Shown piece after piece: positions 51,526 through 64,000 of a stretch of DNA of 64,000 bases. The position numbers and the translations under genes were made by a program. The notes under the pieces are model-generated. The model worked only from the letters and a program-made list of their open reading frames with translations, made no database searches and was not told where the DNA came from. Origin of the DNA: Marisa cornuarietis (lineage: Eukaryota; Mollusca; Gastropoda; Architaenioglossa; Ampullariidae); the NCBI GenBank assembly GCA_004794655.1, contig SMMW01000614.1, forward strand, positions 1,118,501 through 1,182,500, given 5' to 3'. Within the stretch, counting starts at the first letter, position 1; each line of letters starts with the position of its first letter.

Positions 51526-53965
51526 GGCGACTTTTGATCATCTTGATTAGGCCGTTCATGTGATTGCTTCTGGACAGAGTGAAGCATGCTATTGGTCACA
51601 ACAGATAAAACTAGCATTTACCTGCTTTATCATGGGCCAGTGACACTACACTTTAACAGTTAAATGGCTCCCCGAAGCATGTCTTCGAATACTTTTGAAA
51701 CATGCAAGTGTAGTTTATTGTATACTTTTAGGTATACATGTGACAGAGAAAACTTGTTTGTACAATTTTTTGGGCTGCATAAGGTGGGGAAGACATTTTG
51801 CTGTCTCATGTAAAATTGATACAATAGAGGTATTCTCATTTTACAGTAGCACAAAATGCAGAATAGATATTGGATTATAAATGTTTGTTTGTTTACTGAA
51901 CAGATTCAAATCCTACTAAGGCATTGAATTTATCAATGACCATTTAAGGCAAACTTAAGACTTTTTGGCTTAATTTAGGATTAAATTACAATCACAAACA
52001 CTTGCAGAGCTCTGTAAATTTTAATTTTGTAAGGTTTCAGTGATGCCAAAGGTCTAAAAAAAATATCAAGACTCGTGACTTCCCAGAGATGTTTTATGAT
52101 CTAAAAAAAATATCGTTCTATAAGAGATAATAATTTTAATAGCTTCACAAGGAAAATTTCATTGTTAAACACGAACAAAGATATTTATGAAAGATACTAA
52201 AAAAAAAACCCTGCACATATAGTTTTAGTAAAGATTTCCTAGTTTTATTTAGAAAAGACAAAATTTAAGGCTTGGCATTTTAGATGTATTTTATTTGTGA
52301 ATGTATGAACATTACCTTTGATTTTATGGTGGGCCATTGATCTCGGCCTTAAAACATAGTTTAAAGGCTAGCAAGTTCATCAGACTGATGAGTGCATGTA
52401 TGTACTACAGATTTCTTCCATCTTTTTGAACTGATCTTGGAACATGTAGTTTCTATCTGTGGCAACTGTTCAAAAGGTCAGCATGCAAATATTCAGTGCT
52501 TTTATACTAGTTGTTAGCATTTTTGACCAAATTTACATGAAGCAATAGAAATGTGTGAAAGCTTCTTGTACAAACAAAGAGATTAATATTTCAGGCCATT
52601 TTGGTTGCTTAGGAAATAGACTAAGTGAGAAGTGAATGGCAGATGAAGACCATCAGTAAAATTTTTGTTTTCAAATATTTGGGTGTGGTGTGTGGGTGTG
52701 TGAGTGTGCATTTGCGCCTAGTCCATTTGCTCTAGGATACAACAATAAAACTAGAAAACCTAACCTGTTTTATAAAAATGATTTGTGGTTATTGGTGAAA
52801 AGAAAAATTTTATTTTCTGTTTACTTGTTTTTCCGGTTTTGGACTAAGGTGAGTTGCTAGAAACTTCAAAAGCAAAGTGATTAAGGCTTTAACTCAATGC
52901 AGACAAATCGTTGCAACTGAGCTGTAGCTCTGCTGACGTTTGCATCTGCAGATGTGACCTGTATAGGAGGAGTTAAAGTTTATTCTTGTTTCAAAGTAGC
53001 TTGTTATGTCTCAATCTTCTTTTAACTGTCTCAGATTCTGCTGAGGGTATTTAAGCAAATTTCACTAAAAGTGTTAAAGGAATGAAATCAGCAAACCTAT
53101 CAGTACTCCCAATAATCAGAGGATTTTTTCCTGTCTGATCATTTATCAGTCATAGAATGGTACACATTTTATGTCATGTGACCATGATAAATGATGGTAT
53201 GGGAATTTATTTGAAATTCAAAGTGTAACAACTGTTAAAGAACTATAAGCTATGTAGTATAAACTTCTGGTGAGCTACCATGCTGACCTACAGAAATATA
53301 CCTTTGTGGGAGCAAAAGGTTTGGGTCAAGATAAATAGGGATATTATTGTATTAGAAATTTGTTTTGTAATTCTGCAACACTTTGACTTGGAGGGATAAG
53401 AGACAGCTTGAGCTCTTCTTTTCTTTCTACTTAAATGTCAGTATTTAGAATGTGCTTTTTCATGTCCTTCAAATGTGAGTTGTATATCTTTTTCTTGTGG
53501 CCTTCACAAATTTTGAGCAGTCGCAAGAATGAATGACCAGCTTTTGTTTATGTTCATTTTGTATAGCTTCTTTAGCTAAAATTTATTTGGTCGTTTCCAT
53601 ATTGAAGTGATAATAGCCCCAAGTGTGGATTAATTCATTTTAGTTACATTTTAGGAGAGGGTGTTGTGCATATTTATGAATGTCAGATAGCCTAGTCATT
53701 GAAGACAGTTTTCATGGTTTGCGTTTTCCACCTTTACAAAATATTAAAATTACCCAAAACATATGTACTCAAGATGGAAATGCATTGTATGAGTAAAATG
53801 TTGTACATTTTATTAACTTTTCCATTGAATTGTATCATTTTGGACATGAGTGCTATGAACGTTTAGCAGGAATAATCATTTTTATAATGGCTGGAGGCAT
53901 TGCAGCAGACTGCACAGTGTAGAGATAGAGTGGTAAGATTTACTTTGAAAATGTTGAAATAAAGT
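51526..53965 (+). terminator. ZGLP1: ZGLP1 3' UTR and candidate poly(A) signals
   Basis: AATAAA hexamers lie at 52744-52749 and 53958-53963 (another at 55029-55034). The DNA is AT-rich with no coding frames, consistent with a long 3' UTR, but only motifs support this. Confidence 0.35.
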
Positions 53966-56900
53966 ATGTCAGCACACAGTTCCTGCATGTGCAACTAAGA
54001 CCATGCACAGGATAAGGAGGCTTCATTTTTGTTTGTGTCATACACGTGGAGTAGCATTAGATTTTAGCCTTTCCCATTTTAGTTGATTAGTGCGTTGATG
54101 ACAAACTCACCTACCAAGTGACCTTAATGGCTCATAAATATTTAAAAAATCCAAGCAAATATTTGAAAAAAAACCTCAGTCACCCTAGCACAGCACTCAA
54201 GACTTTGAGACTACATGGCTTTGTGCATGTGTAAGCCAGTTTATTCAGATCTTGTTTGAGAACCTACTTTAGTAGGCATTTTTCTTTGCAAGGATTTCTT
54301 AGAATTTTATTTACCTAAGCAAATGTGCACAAACACTGTTCGCATGAATTATTTCCAGTTCTATTTCCAACAGGTTTTAGCATTACTGTATTGTATGAAC
54401 ATGTGTCTGTGTAGATGTCAGTTAGGATAGGTGGGGAAGCTGAGCAGAGCGAGTGCTCATCAGTAGAAATTTGGATGAGAGAATTCAGTCAGATAAACCA
54501 ACACAAAACAGGACTCTGATAAATAACTGTTGAACACGCCACATATTTGCTCAAATGCCCTTGCCTGCAAGGTTGTTAAAGTAGGGATAGTATAATTTGT
54601 GAAATTCCCCTAACAGAAAATTTTGAAAAGCCCCAAACTCTTGCCAGAGCTTATGTCTTCGGAATGAATTAACAGATGTTTGTTTTGTAGCGTTGTGATG
54701 GGTGAACTGGCTTCATTCAGTGGATCCCACAGTATGATAGAAAACCAAGTTAAGTCAATGATTTGATATTGTCACATGTCCTTATGGTCAGGACTAAAGG
54801 ACTGGATATATATCAGGTTATAGTGAATCAATTCACCTTTTATTTCCCCCTTTAATAAGAAATAAGTGGATGTTTGACTCTCTCTCTCTCTCTCACACAC
54901 ACAAACTTTGGATAATGCTGTTTTAAAATGTGATTTATTTGTACAATATCAGCATTGCCTGTCACTGAACCATGCAGAGAATGTGATATGCGTAACATGT
55001 AATTACATAATGTACATGCACATTTGGCAATAAAGCTAATAACAAGGTACAGTAGCACCAGTACAACAAAACACCACACATACACTCTGCAGGCTAAGAA
55101 ATGTACAGCACAGCTTATGCCTTTAGTGAAAAATATTCTCTACAGTGCAATGTTCAGTGAATCTGTTTTTCTGAAGATTCATTTAAAAAGCCATGTTTTC
55201 TACTGCCAGACCTAATCGTTATGGAAGCAGTTAAGACAACATCCCACCCAAAATGCGGCACAAGCAAAATGTACATCGATCATTGAATTATAGCTATTAC
55301 TGCAACAGAAGTTGTTTTATCTGTGACTAGTTCTTTTTTTTTGAAAACCCTTTTTCTATCCTGACAAGTAAAGTGTCCTACTTTAAGAATGTTTTTTCAG
55401 ATAATGCCCATATTTCTGAAGCAATGTTCTGGCAGAACCTAAAACTAAAGTAAAGACTTGAATGGCTCTTCATCAAAAGATAAGGAGTTGGTTTTAATGT
55501 TACCCTTGACTGATAATTGAAATTGTTTTTCAACCAAAATTTATAATCTCAGTCTTTTAGATAATACAGTGCTGGATGTAAGGGTTTTAAATTGTAAACC
55601 ATGCAAGGGTATCAAAGATATTTAAAGTAAAAAATATTGAAATCACCTATGCCCCTACCCAGCATCAGCAGTACACGTAGCTTTATTTATACTCCTAACA
55701 GTATAAAGAAGCAGTGACATGAAAGCCAAGATGATTTTACTGGAATACAAATATATATATTTATGTACATTCAACAGACATACAGCTCTCACTGTTAACC
55801 AAATAAAAGGCAGCATGTAGGAGAAATAGATGGTTTTCCACATTCCACCATGACATTTATAAAAAGGTCATTAAAAAAAAAATACATGTAATAAGAAGCT
55901 TTTACAGTATCCCTTACCCTTCATTTTATTTGACAGGCATATTAAATATTACTGAATTTTTTTCACTTAAGACAATCCCTCACCTCCTACAAAAAGACTA
56001 CTTAGAAAATTTCAGGGAATAAAAAATGTTATGAATAAAACAAGTCTACAAATGTGAGCGAGTACAGTTTCAATGTCAGACTTTGTAATACTGCTATATC
56101 TTTGGTTGATTTGTGTGAACTAGATTAAGGCATTCATTTAAGAGAAAAACTTCAATTTGTTCACTTTTCAAGCCTGAAGCAAGATAGTCTTCTAACAGGT
56201 AAAAGACTAATTAATACTAAGTATTTTTGCCAAGTAATGCATGGTATGTAAGGGTCCATGAATTATGAGTCTTGAATATCTATGGTTATATTAAACGAGC
56301 AATGACATGTATCTGTGATTCATAGCTTGAAGATGTCTTCATATTTATGAAGTAATGCAAGTGAAATAGACTTTTAAATGTGTATGGTGGTATCCAGTAT
56401 GTGTGTACATGTTTGCTTGCATAAAAGAAGTTTTTTCCCTTAAAGATGTTTTTGAAATGTTTTCATGTTCAGCGTTACTTTCTTACCTCCAATCTGTCTC
56501 AACTGGCTCATCGTAATAAATGGCTGAATAATTTAAAGCCATACACCTGAAATAGAAAATAACAAAGTAATCTAAACTAAGGGCTTGATTATTTTATCCC
56601 ATCTTGTCCCAATGCCTACAACACTGTGCTAATAATGAATACTGTTTTGACAGACAAAGAAGGTATTGGTCATCAGAATGCTTGAATGTGATGAGCCAAA
56701 TATCTCATCAGCACTTTCATTCTGCACATAAATGCAAGACAATGCTGTAATCTCACAAGCTAAGAGTGCATTTTCACTCCGAACTACAGCAGAATAAGGC
56801 AAATCTTTCACAAATAAGAAGAGTAAAATCACAGTAAAATATACAGTATGCATAGGTTTGATTAACAGTTCTTATTTGATTGACAAAAGCAAAATAATTA

Positions 56901-59900
56901 CTGACATTCCGATAATTAAAAAAAACAAACCATGTCAATTATTAACACCATCATGGCCAGTAATATTTAACCAAGTTCACAAGGTTCTTGGTTTGTTTAC
57001 ATAAATAAAATCTTGATGGCAGCTTTTGATTGATACAAAACCAGCAATGTCTAAGTCTCTAAAACTTGAAACACGAATGTGTAATGTGGACATGCAGTCT
57101 GGCATCACCATAGTCAGATGTATGTCACCGAATGGTGACAGAACTCTTCTTTCCCATGCATTCCTGGTTGAGCACTTGAAGTGCAAGGTTAAGCATTGTT
57201 TATAGGGATGATTCAACACATTTTATTTAAGCTCCAGAATTCCCTTTTAAATGAAAGCAGAGGCCTTCGGTGTAACCTTTTCAAGTACTGTTAATTTTAA
57301 TTAATAAGAGTATTTAGCATCATTTATATGTAGTCAATTATTAAAGAATCAAATAAGATGGTGACAGAATATATTGAAGCTGGCATAACAAAGACAACTG
57401 GCAAGAGGAAACTAAAGGCAGCACCTTGTTTAAGACCATAATATTAGGGTGGAGACGGAAAGCTACAAAAACAGAATAAATTACAGCTTGTCTTGTGTAA
57501 ATTACAGAAAAAAATTCCAAAAAGCAACCTCATGGTACTTTTTGCCCAAATCGATACAGCCTGAAGTACTTAAGAACATTAACCTTTAATGTGTCAAGAT
57601 TCAATAAATAATTTTTTAAAGCTAGATGTCACAATTTTGGGATGAAATTGGGTAAGTATAACAATGTTTTGTGAATGTTACATGAATCATAAGAATATGA
57701 GCATGCCACAAAATTCATGAATGAGCCATTAGGTCCATCCTCATGTCTACCAGATGATCCAACAGCATTTGGCATGAACATCTGGGAACTGATAACAGCA
57801 TGAAGACAGCTCAGTGTTGAAGCAATTTCGCTTCATTCATCCTTCTGGCAAAGATATACAAATGACACAATAGTTAAAAGGAATTAGCACTTACTAAAAA
57901 AAAAAAAAAGTATAAGGGAAACAAATTAATCACAAAGACACAAAGACAGATTCTTGAACCCTTTGCTTAAGAAACTATTTTCAAATTTGAACAGAGTACT
58001 AGTACTTGATACCTGGACAAAAATAGCAAACGTTTAACATGCATAATGGCCCAAGAACTTAATATGAGCTTTCAGACATTATCTGAAATCACTGGGGACG
58101 AATTAGATTGTGGGCACAAATATGCTTTCATGGAGCAGTGGTCTGCGTTAAATTGCTTGCTATCTCAACACACATTTTCATACAAACATCCCATGTACTT
58201 CTTTTAAAAAGGGTTAACATAAATATATATATAGGTACATATTTAAAAGCTTGCAAATATGTTGTTCACATTGTTACTTTAGCATTCCAGCTCAGCAATG
58301 TTTCCTCTCATAGCCAAGGAAGCTGAGTGCTGTTTATTCTAATTTATAAATAGTATGAGCTTCTAAGTCAGGAAAAAATGTACACATGCACATCCTAGAG
58401 GCACTCGTCAGTATTCTGCGTACAAGACCAAAAACATGCAATCTTTTATTCACAGTCACTACCATTCTTTGTGCATGTATCACGAAAGCAGTATGTCCAA
58501 TATTATTGTTCTAGAATACAGTTTAATATTTTGTTTCATGGCTATTGACTATATAATTTGATCTGCCACACATCATCAATCAAAATTTTATTTGACTATC
58601 CTTATATGCAAATATTCTAATGCATGGACAACAATCCTCTTGTCAGGAAATAATGAAACCTGTGACAGCTTCGTTTTTAGTGTGCCAAGAAAAACGTCTT
58701 CACACTATGAGTTGAAGAACAGCCAGTTTGTCTCCCACTTTTCTATCAGCCAGAACATCTTTTTAACCAACAAACATTTTTCTTGCATTGGCTAAAATTA
58801 ACCTTCTGAACACACATTCAAGAACACAGGAGGCTTTTACACATACTGCTTATGACATTAAAAAGTACACAGATATTATGCTTGTTTTTAACAAACTTTG
58901 ACATCCATCACGAAATAAATAACAAAAGTACAAAACTCTACTACAACATAAGAAATTTACTGGCAATAAGCTGCCATGCAACGCAAAGTATAACCATGCA
59001 ACAACAAAGGTTTGCATGATTATGAAAGTGGCGGAATACTGAACCATTTAATGAAGATTGAAAAGGCGTGTGATCAGTCCTTAACGTGAGATAAGGTTAT
59101 ACCTAGTAAATGAAGTTAATGGACTAAATATTGTTATATCTTGTCAAGATATTTATTGAAGTTGTTATCTTGTGCACTTTGAGCTTCTTTCCCTAAGCTC
59201 ACCATATGCAACAAAAGAAAAAAGGTCTACATGCTATTTTTTTTATGGATGTTATAAAGTAAAATTTATTGACACATGGTCTTATATAAAAGGTTTCATC
59301 TGGTCCATATGACTTCCTGAAAGTTTGCATTTACAAACTGTGCCTCTAGGTCTGACAGATGATGATGCAGGGTCGGGCTTTTTAATGGAATAAGTGAATG
59401 AAACAAACAAAAAAAAATGTTGACAGTGTAAGTGCTCTATTAAGAACTGCTTTTCAAATGACAGTATATAACATCCAACAAGATAAAAAAAAAACTGCTT
59501 AATCTGGCAACAAACAGAAGTGCACTTCCTCTCCATGTCCTTTAAAGATGCTTTGCTTTGGTAACAAGCAAATGGATCTTGCCAGCCAACGCTTTCCTTC
59601 ACTCTTTCTGGTCAAACTAATCTTGATAGAGTATGATGATGATGTGATACAGCCATACTGTCGTGATACATCTGTAAGCTGCTTATATGCATAAACTGAA
59701 TATGCTGCTGAGGCAGCCCTGCTGTCCAGAATTATTTGAACATGTAGTGGTTCAAGGTTTAATAGGAAACAAACTAAAGCAACAAATATGCACGCAAACG
59801 TATGCATGCCAGAACACGAACCTACGAATATGTGTGCACACACGCATGCATACTCAGCTAAAAAAAAAACTGATTTAGAAATCATTCTGTGCACCAGTCA

Positions 59901-62374
59901 CTGATAAAACCATCTGGACAGAAGAAATATGTGGCTTTCTACAATAACGATGTAATAAACTCATATTTTGGTGCAGGTGGTGTGGCTAATAGCATTTTGT
60001 AATCACAAATTTTCCCATTCATCACAGGACTAGTCTTTTCAATTACTGTTTGTGGTTTCTGATTAGCTAGGGTGCATATTGCATTTCAGATATCATTCCA
60101 AGACCCCTTTAGGTTTATTTTAAACTTTTTTTTTTTCTTCAGGCACTATGTTCAACAGCTTCATCATGAGATGATTATAAGAATGGCAGTATGAGAACGC
60201 TGCAGTTCTGCAGTTTTAAAGACCAAAATACTCTTATATGAAAAATTCCGATGAACTAATATCTTGAAAATCAATGCAAATGTAGCCAGCCTTACACACT
60301 TAAAATCAAACATATTACCAGGGTCTGTCAGTGTATTAACAGGAGCTATTAAAAAAGTTGCATTTGCATGTCTTAGCTGTAATAACAATAGAGCTCATGT
60401 ACTAAGGCTGTTAGAGCATACTGAACACTTGCTGGACCTCTGCGCAAAATTCCCAGTTCTGCACCTTACCTAGCTGATGTCAAGAAGAGAAAGCCAGCTT
60501 CCAGAGCCAAGCATAAGGACAACATATCACGAAAAATTTGAAAAGCTCATAGAACTCTTCTTTGAGAAAATCTCAGCAAGTTAGATTCTGGCAACTTACA
60601 ACTGATTCAAGGAGTAGATCTACATTTCTTCCAAATGAAACCTCTGACATCAGAAGTGTAATGATCCCATCAGGCCAGCTTCATGTTCTGACTTCAGGGA
60701 TGATGGTATGTAAAGAATTTCAACTTTCAAATTTTCAAAACACTACATTAAATTTTTTAAAAGAAAACATTATACACCATAAACAGAAAAAAATGAGACT
60801 TTTCCTTAGTTTAGTATTTTGACAGGTTGTGATTTAAGCAGGGGCGACAAAATTCTTTTGTATTTTTTTGCATTGAAAATGAAATGCAACAGCAAATGAT
60901 GAAATTCTGACCCAGTGGATACTTGATTGCATTTTTGCTAGAGTTTGAAACTGAAATAACTCAACAAACAATGAAATGTTCCTTCAGTGGACATTTCATC
61001 ATCAACAAATTGAGGCTGAAGAACACATGAAATGCATGCATTGAACTGTCATAGACAATAGCACCATAATGGAAATCCACAAGTAAAAATTCTTTGGACA
61101 ATCAGCAGCTTTTAGCTCCTTATTAATCTGAGTGCAAGAACTTTTTTGGTACTTATGATTTTAAGAAAACCTGCATTTTGTGAAACATTAGAAAAGTTAC
61201 TACAGGAAGACAGAATATTAAAATCATCAGCTAGGCAATTCTTTGATTATTAAGAAAATCCTTACAAAAATCATTTCATTAGAGCTTTAAATATGGTATG
61301 CATTCATAGGATCAACTACAAAGCATAAGTGGGCTGATCATTTTTTTAAAATTCACTCCTCACGCCATTAACCACCTTTTATATATAAAAAAAGTAAAAA
61401 AGATGATGGAAGAATTGAAATAGGAAAACATGTACAGATTTACATTTACAGACAGCTATTTCCGCAATCAGTAGAGAGTGATGTACCTTCTTTTCCCTTG
61501 TCACCAAAGATGGAAAAAAAACCCGTCTTACTGTCTTGAATGCCTGATAATGATGGTCATATTAATGGCTGTAAACAACGAAAATTATTAACATTCTTTC
61601 CCCATCGCCAAAAATAAAGAAATGCAGTTCCAGGTCATATTTCCATATTCGTTCTCTGTATTGTCCAAGACTACACAGCATCAATAACAAATCAGAAGCC
61701 TTTGCAGAAAACTGGCAGCTGGTTAAGAGCACTGAAAGTCTTCATTTAAAAAAAAAAGGAAAGATAATTCACAGAGCACTTCGCCATCATTTGTTTCACT
61801 CTTATCTAGCAGTATCACAGCAAGTGCAGTATTTTAACATACTGCTCCTAGTTTGCACACACATGGGTGTGAATGTCACCCACGTTCCCATGCAAGAAAG
61901 TGTGAAATTCCTGCTACCACACTAACTTTTGACCCTACAAACCACTGAACAACTAGCATGTCTGAAAGAGAACTAGATGTTTGTCGGTCAACTGCTGTCC
62001 CAGCAGTAAATGGATCTTGAAATTGCCTCCCAGGCCAGAAGTAAGCTGACTGCATGTCTGTGTTCCAAGAATGATTTTGATGTCAAATGAGACAATGAGC
62101 GAGTACATGGCAACTAGGAGTGTTCTGAATCCTTCACTTTCAGCCTTGAATACAACTCCCTGTAGCGCCTTCAAATCTCCTCCCCTTCCCCCTCCCCTCA
62201 CAACAGTAAAGTGTTGTGCACATGTTCTTGAGCTCTCTGCTCTCCCAAAAGACTAGATGGGTCTTGTGTTTGAATAGCCCAACCCCCATAGTTCTCATTC
62301 TCAGACTAGATGGGCCTTTTGGTAGTACCACTTCTTAAAAAAAGGCCTACTAACAGACATTGTGCCTATGACAT
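53966..62374. other. AT-rich gene-free stretch between ZGLP1 and ROR
   Basis: No exon, RNA gene or intact mobile element is recognised in 8.4 kb. ZGLP1 and ROR converge on it, so it probably contains the ROR 3' UTR on its right side. Minus-strand AATAAA signals appear as TTTATT at 59265-59270 and 54839-54844. A (CT)n(CA)n microsatellite lies at 54877-54903. Confidence 0.45.
54877..54903. repeat. (CT)n(CA)n microsatellite
   Basis: About nine CT units run into five CA units, in the gene-free stretch between ZGLP1 and ROR. Confidence 0.8.
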
Positions 62375-64000
62375 TCATATATCTGAAGTCCTTTGATCTG
62401 GAATGTAGGCATTGTGTGGCAAAAAGTTGTTGAATTTGTTGCAGTCTGTGGTAGAGCTGACAGGAGGCTGTGAGTTGGCAATGCGCATGCTTGGGTTGAC
62501 GTTGGTAATATTGCTGCTAGGCATGTTTGTGGGCCCATTTCTTGCGGGCGGGATGGTAGGTCCACTAGTGTTGGACCCACCACTGTTGGAGGATTTTGAG
62601 CTGGTGACGGAGCCAGCTGGGGAAGCCTTGTTCAAGTTGGAGGGGTAACCGTTACAACCTGGAGGCTTTGCACCCATCACAGAACCAGGCTGTCCTCCTT
62701 CAACTCGTGCTAATCCATAGTGGGGTGGAGCTCCCATCATAGGGTGCAGCATGGACATCACCTGACCAGGAGGAGGGGCATAACCTTGGGTAAAATGTGG
62801 GTGGGGCTGACCCATCATGTGCTGTGGCAGCTGGGGTGGGCCCAATGGGACCTGTGCCTGAGAAAGCTGATTGTTGCCAGGGACAACTCCTGCACCCATG
62901 GAGTTGGGGTCAGACGTGTTGCTGCTGCCAGTGAGCCCGGTCAGCGCAGTGGTGTTGCTGGGGCCAGTACTGCTGTGGTGTGAAGGCTGAGACTGGGAGC
63001 TCTGATGGGTACTCGATGAGTGAGCTGACTGACTCTGCGAGAGACTCCAGTGTGGGTTCTGTGCTGCTACCAGCTCACTCTTCCACGCTCGCAATCTTGC
63101 ATGGCTCTCCCGGAATGATGGTCGGCGAGAAGGCATTTCATGCCAGCATTCCACCATCAACCCATAGATTCGTGCTGGGCAGTCTTCAGGTTGAGGCAAG
63201 ATCTGGCGCGAGCGAATCATTTCAATAACCTCCTGATTGGAGTATCCAAAGTAGGGCTGAAGTCCATAGGAAAAGACTTCCCAGAGAACAACACCAAAAG
63301 ACCAGACATCACTGTCAGTGGTAAACTTGCCATACAAGATGGACTCGGGTGGCATCCAGCGAACTGGCAACAGTGACTTACTCTGCACACGGTAGTAGTC
63401 AGAAGAGTAGATGTCTCTGGACAAGCCAAAGTCTGAGATTTTGATTGTTAGGCCGTCACCAACAAGCACATTTCTTGCTGCAAGATCCCGATGCACAAAA
63501 TGATGTGAAGCTAGGTACTCCATCCCTGCAGCAATCTAGAGAAACAGAAGTCAAAGGTCATTTTTCACCATATGAACTTGCTGCCTAAACATTGTCTCTT
63601 CTCTCTTTAAATCTACTACATTAACTTATATTAAATTTCAAAAGATGACTTAATTCAGACATTTTGTTTCATATTTTGTTTCAGAATTGTTAAAAAGTCT
63701 TTATTCTCCCTACTTACAAATGATTTCACCTGAGAAAATCATAGCAATTCATCCTTCATGTTACCATGTGAAAACATTTTGATCAATTGATAAATATAAA
63801 AAACTCATAATGTGACCCCAAATGTCTATCTTGGGCCTACAAAACCTTGCAATGATAAAGACAAAGTTTCAGCCTCCTCTTAGAAAAAAACAAAACTACT
63901 CTTTAACATCAAGGTCAGCACCTGTGTGGAGATATGCAGCATATCTGGGTACTCCAGGGTTTTCGGTGTGCCTCCACCCCTGGATGGGTCAACAGCTGAG
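62375..64000 (-). CDS. ROR: ROR-family receptor tyrosine kinase, C-terminal part
   Basis: ROR proteins are Wnt5a-type receptors at the plasma membrane. Two exons are present: 64000-63922 (runs off the right edge) and the last exon 63535-62375 including the stop. The junction is phase 0 (LHISTQ, then IAAGMEYL). The kinase C-lobe shows [14 protein letters not shown], the activation-loop [60 protein letters not shown] and WHEMPSRRP. The [15 protein letters not shown] and SNQEVIEM blocks identify ROR rather than MuSK or Trk. A 230-residue tail follows: Ser/Thr-rich, then Pro/His/Met-rich, then Ser-rich, the same order as vertebrate ROR tails. The N-lobe, transmembrane, kringle, frizzled and Ig exons lie beyond position 64000. 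Confidence 0.96.

Noticed and set aside
62412..63376. Plus-strand open frames opposite the ROR last exon
   Set aside because: They are antisense shadows of the kinase and tail coding sequence, with no independent evidence.

Overview
This is intron-rich animal DNA with GT-AG introns of 0.2-7 kb, an AT-rich background, many LINE, SINE and DNA-transposon relics, microsatellites, and single-copy genes with canonical exon phases. Protein similarity and repeat style suggest a lophotrochozoan, most likely a mollusc and perhaps a gastropod. That assignment is inference. Five protein-coding genes can be reconstructed exon by exon, each with matching splice phases: CACHD1 (minus, 5' part only, 8.2-23.4 kb), FDX2 (plus, complete, 23.8-28.0 kb), UBE2U (plus, complete, 32.9-44.5 kb), ZGLP1 (plus, complete, 48.1-51.5 kb) and a ROR-family receptor tyrosine kinase (minus, 3' end only, 62.4 kb to the right edge).

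Layout. 1-8.2 kb is CpG-rich, microsatellite-rich sequence downstream of the last recognised CACHD1 exon, with no convincing exon. 8.2-23.4 kb holds five CACHD1 exons and long introns. CACHD1 and FDX2 start head to head about 450 bp apart. 28-32 kb holds hAT-like and LINE relics. 32-44.5 kb is UBE2U; its introns are loaded with broken mobile elements (a LINE reverse transcriptase relic, a second LINE 3' fragment, an uncharacterised transposon-like gene, SINE-like copies). 45-48 kb has a tandem repeat, a tRNA-like relic and the probable ZGLP1 promoter. 51.5-62.4 kb has no recognisable exon and probably includes the 3' UTRs of the convergent ZGLP1 and ROR genes.

The main result is the gene neighbourhood. 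From memory of the human map, ROR1, UBE2U and CACHD1 are neighbours on chromosome 1p31 (next to RAVER2 and JAK1), while FDX2 and ZGLP1 are neighbours on chromosome 19p13.2 (near RAVER1 and TYK2). Here all five lie interleaved within 64 kb. This looks like the ancestral bilaterian block before vertebrate genome duplication split it into two paralogous regions.

The genes do not form one pathway: an alpha2delta-like membrane protein, a mitochondrial iron-sulfur ferredoxin, an E2 ubiquitin-conjugating enzyme, a germline-type GATA factor and a Wnt5a-type receptor. Other points of note are an apparent one-base frameshift inside CACHD1 exon 5, a duplicated splice donor beside CACHD1 exon 3, and a ROR kinase domain that keeps the canonical HRD and DFG motifs which human RORs have lost.
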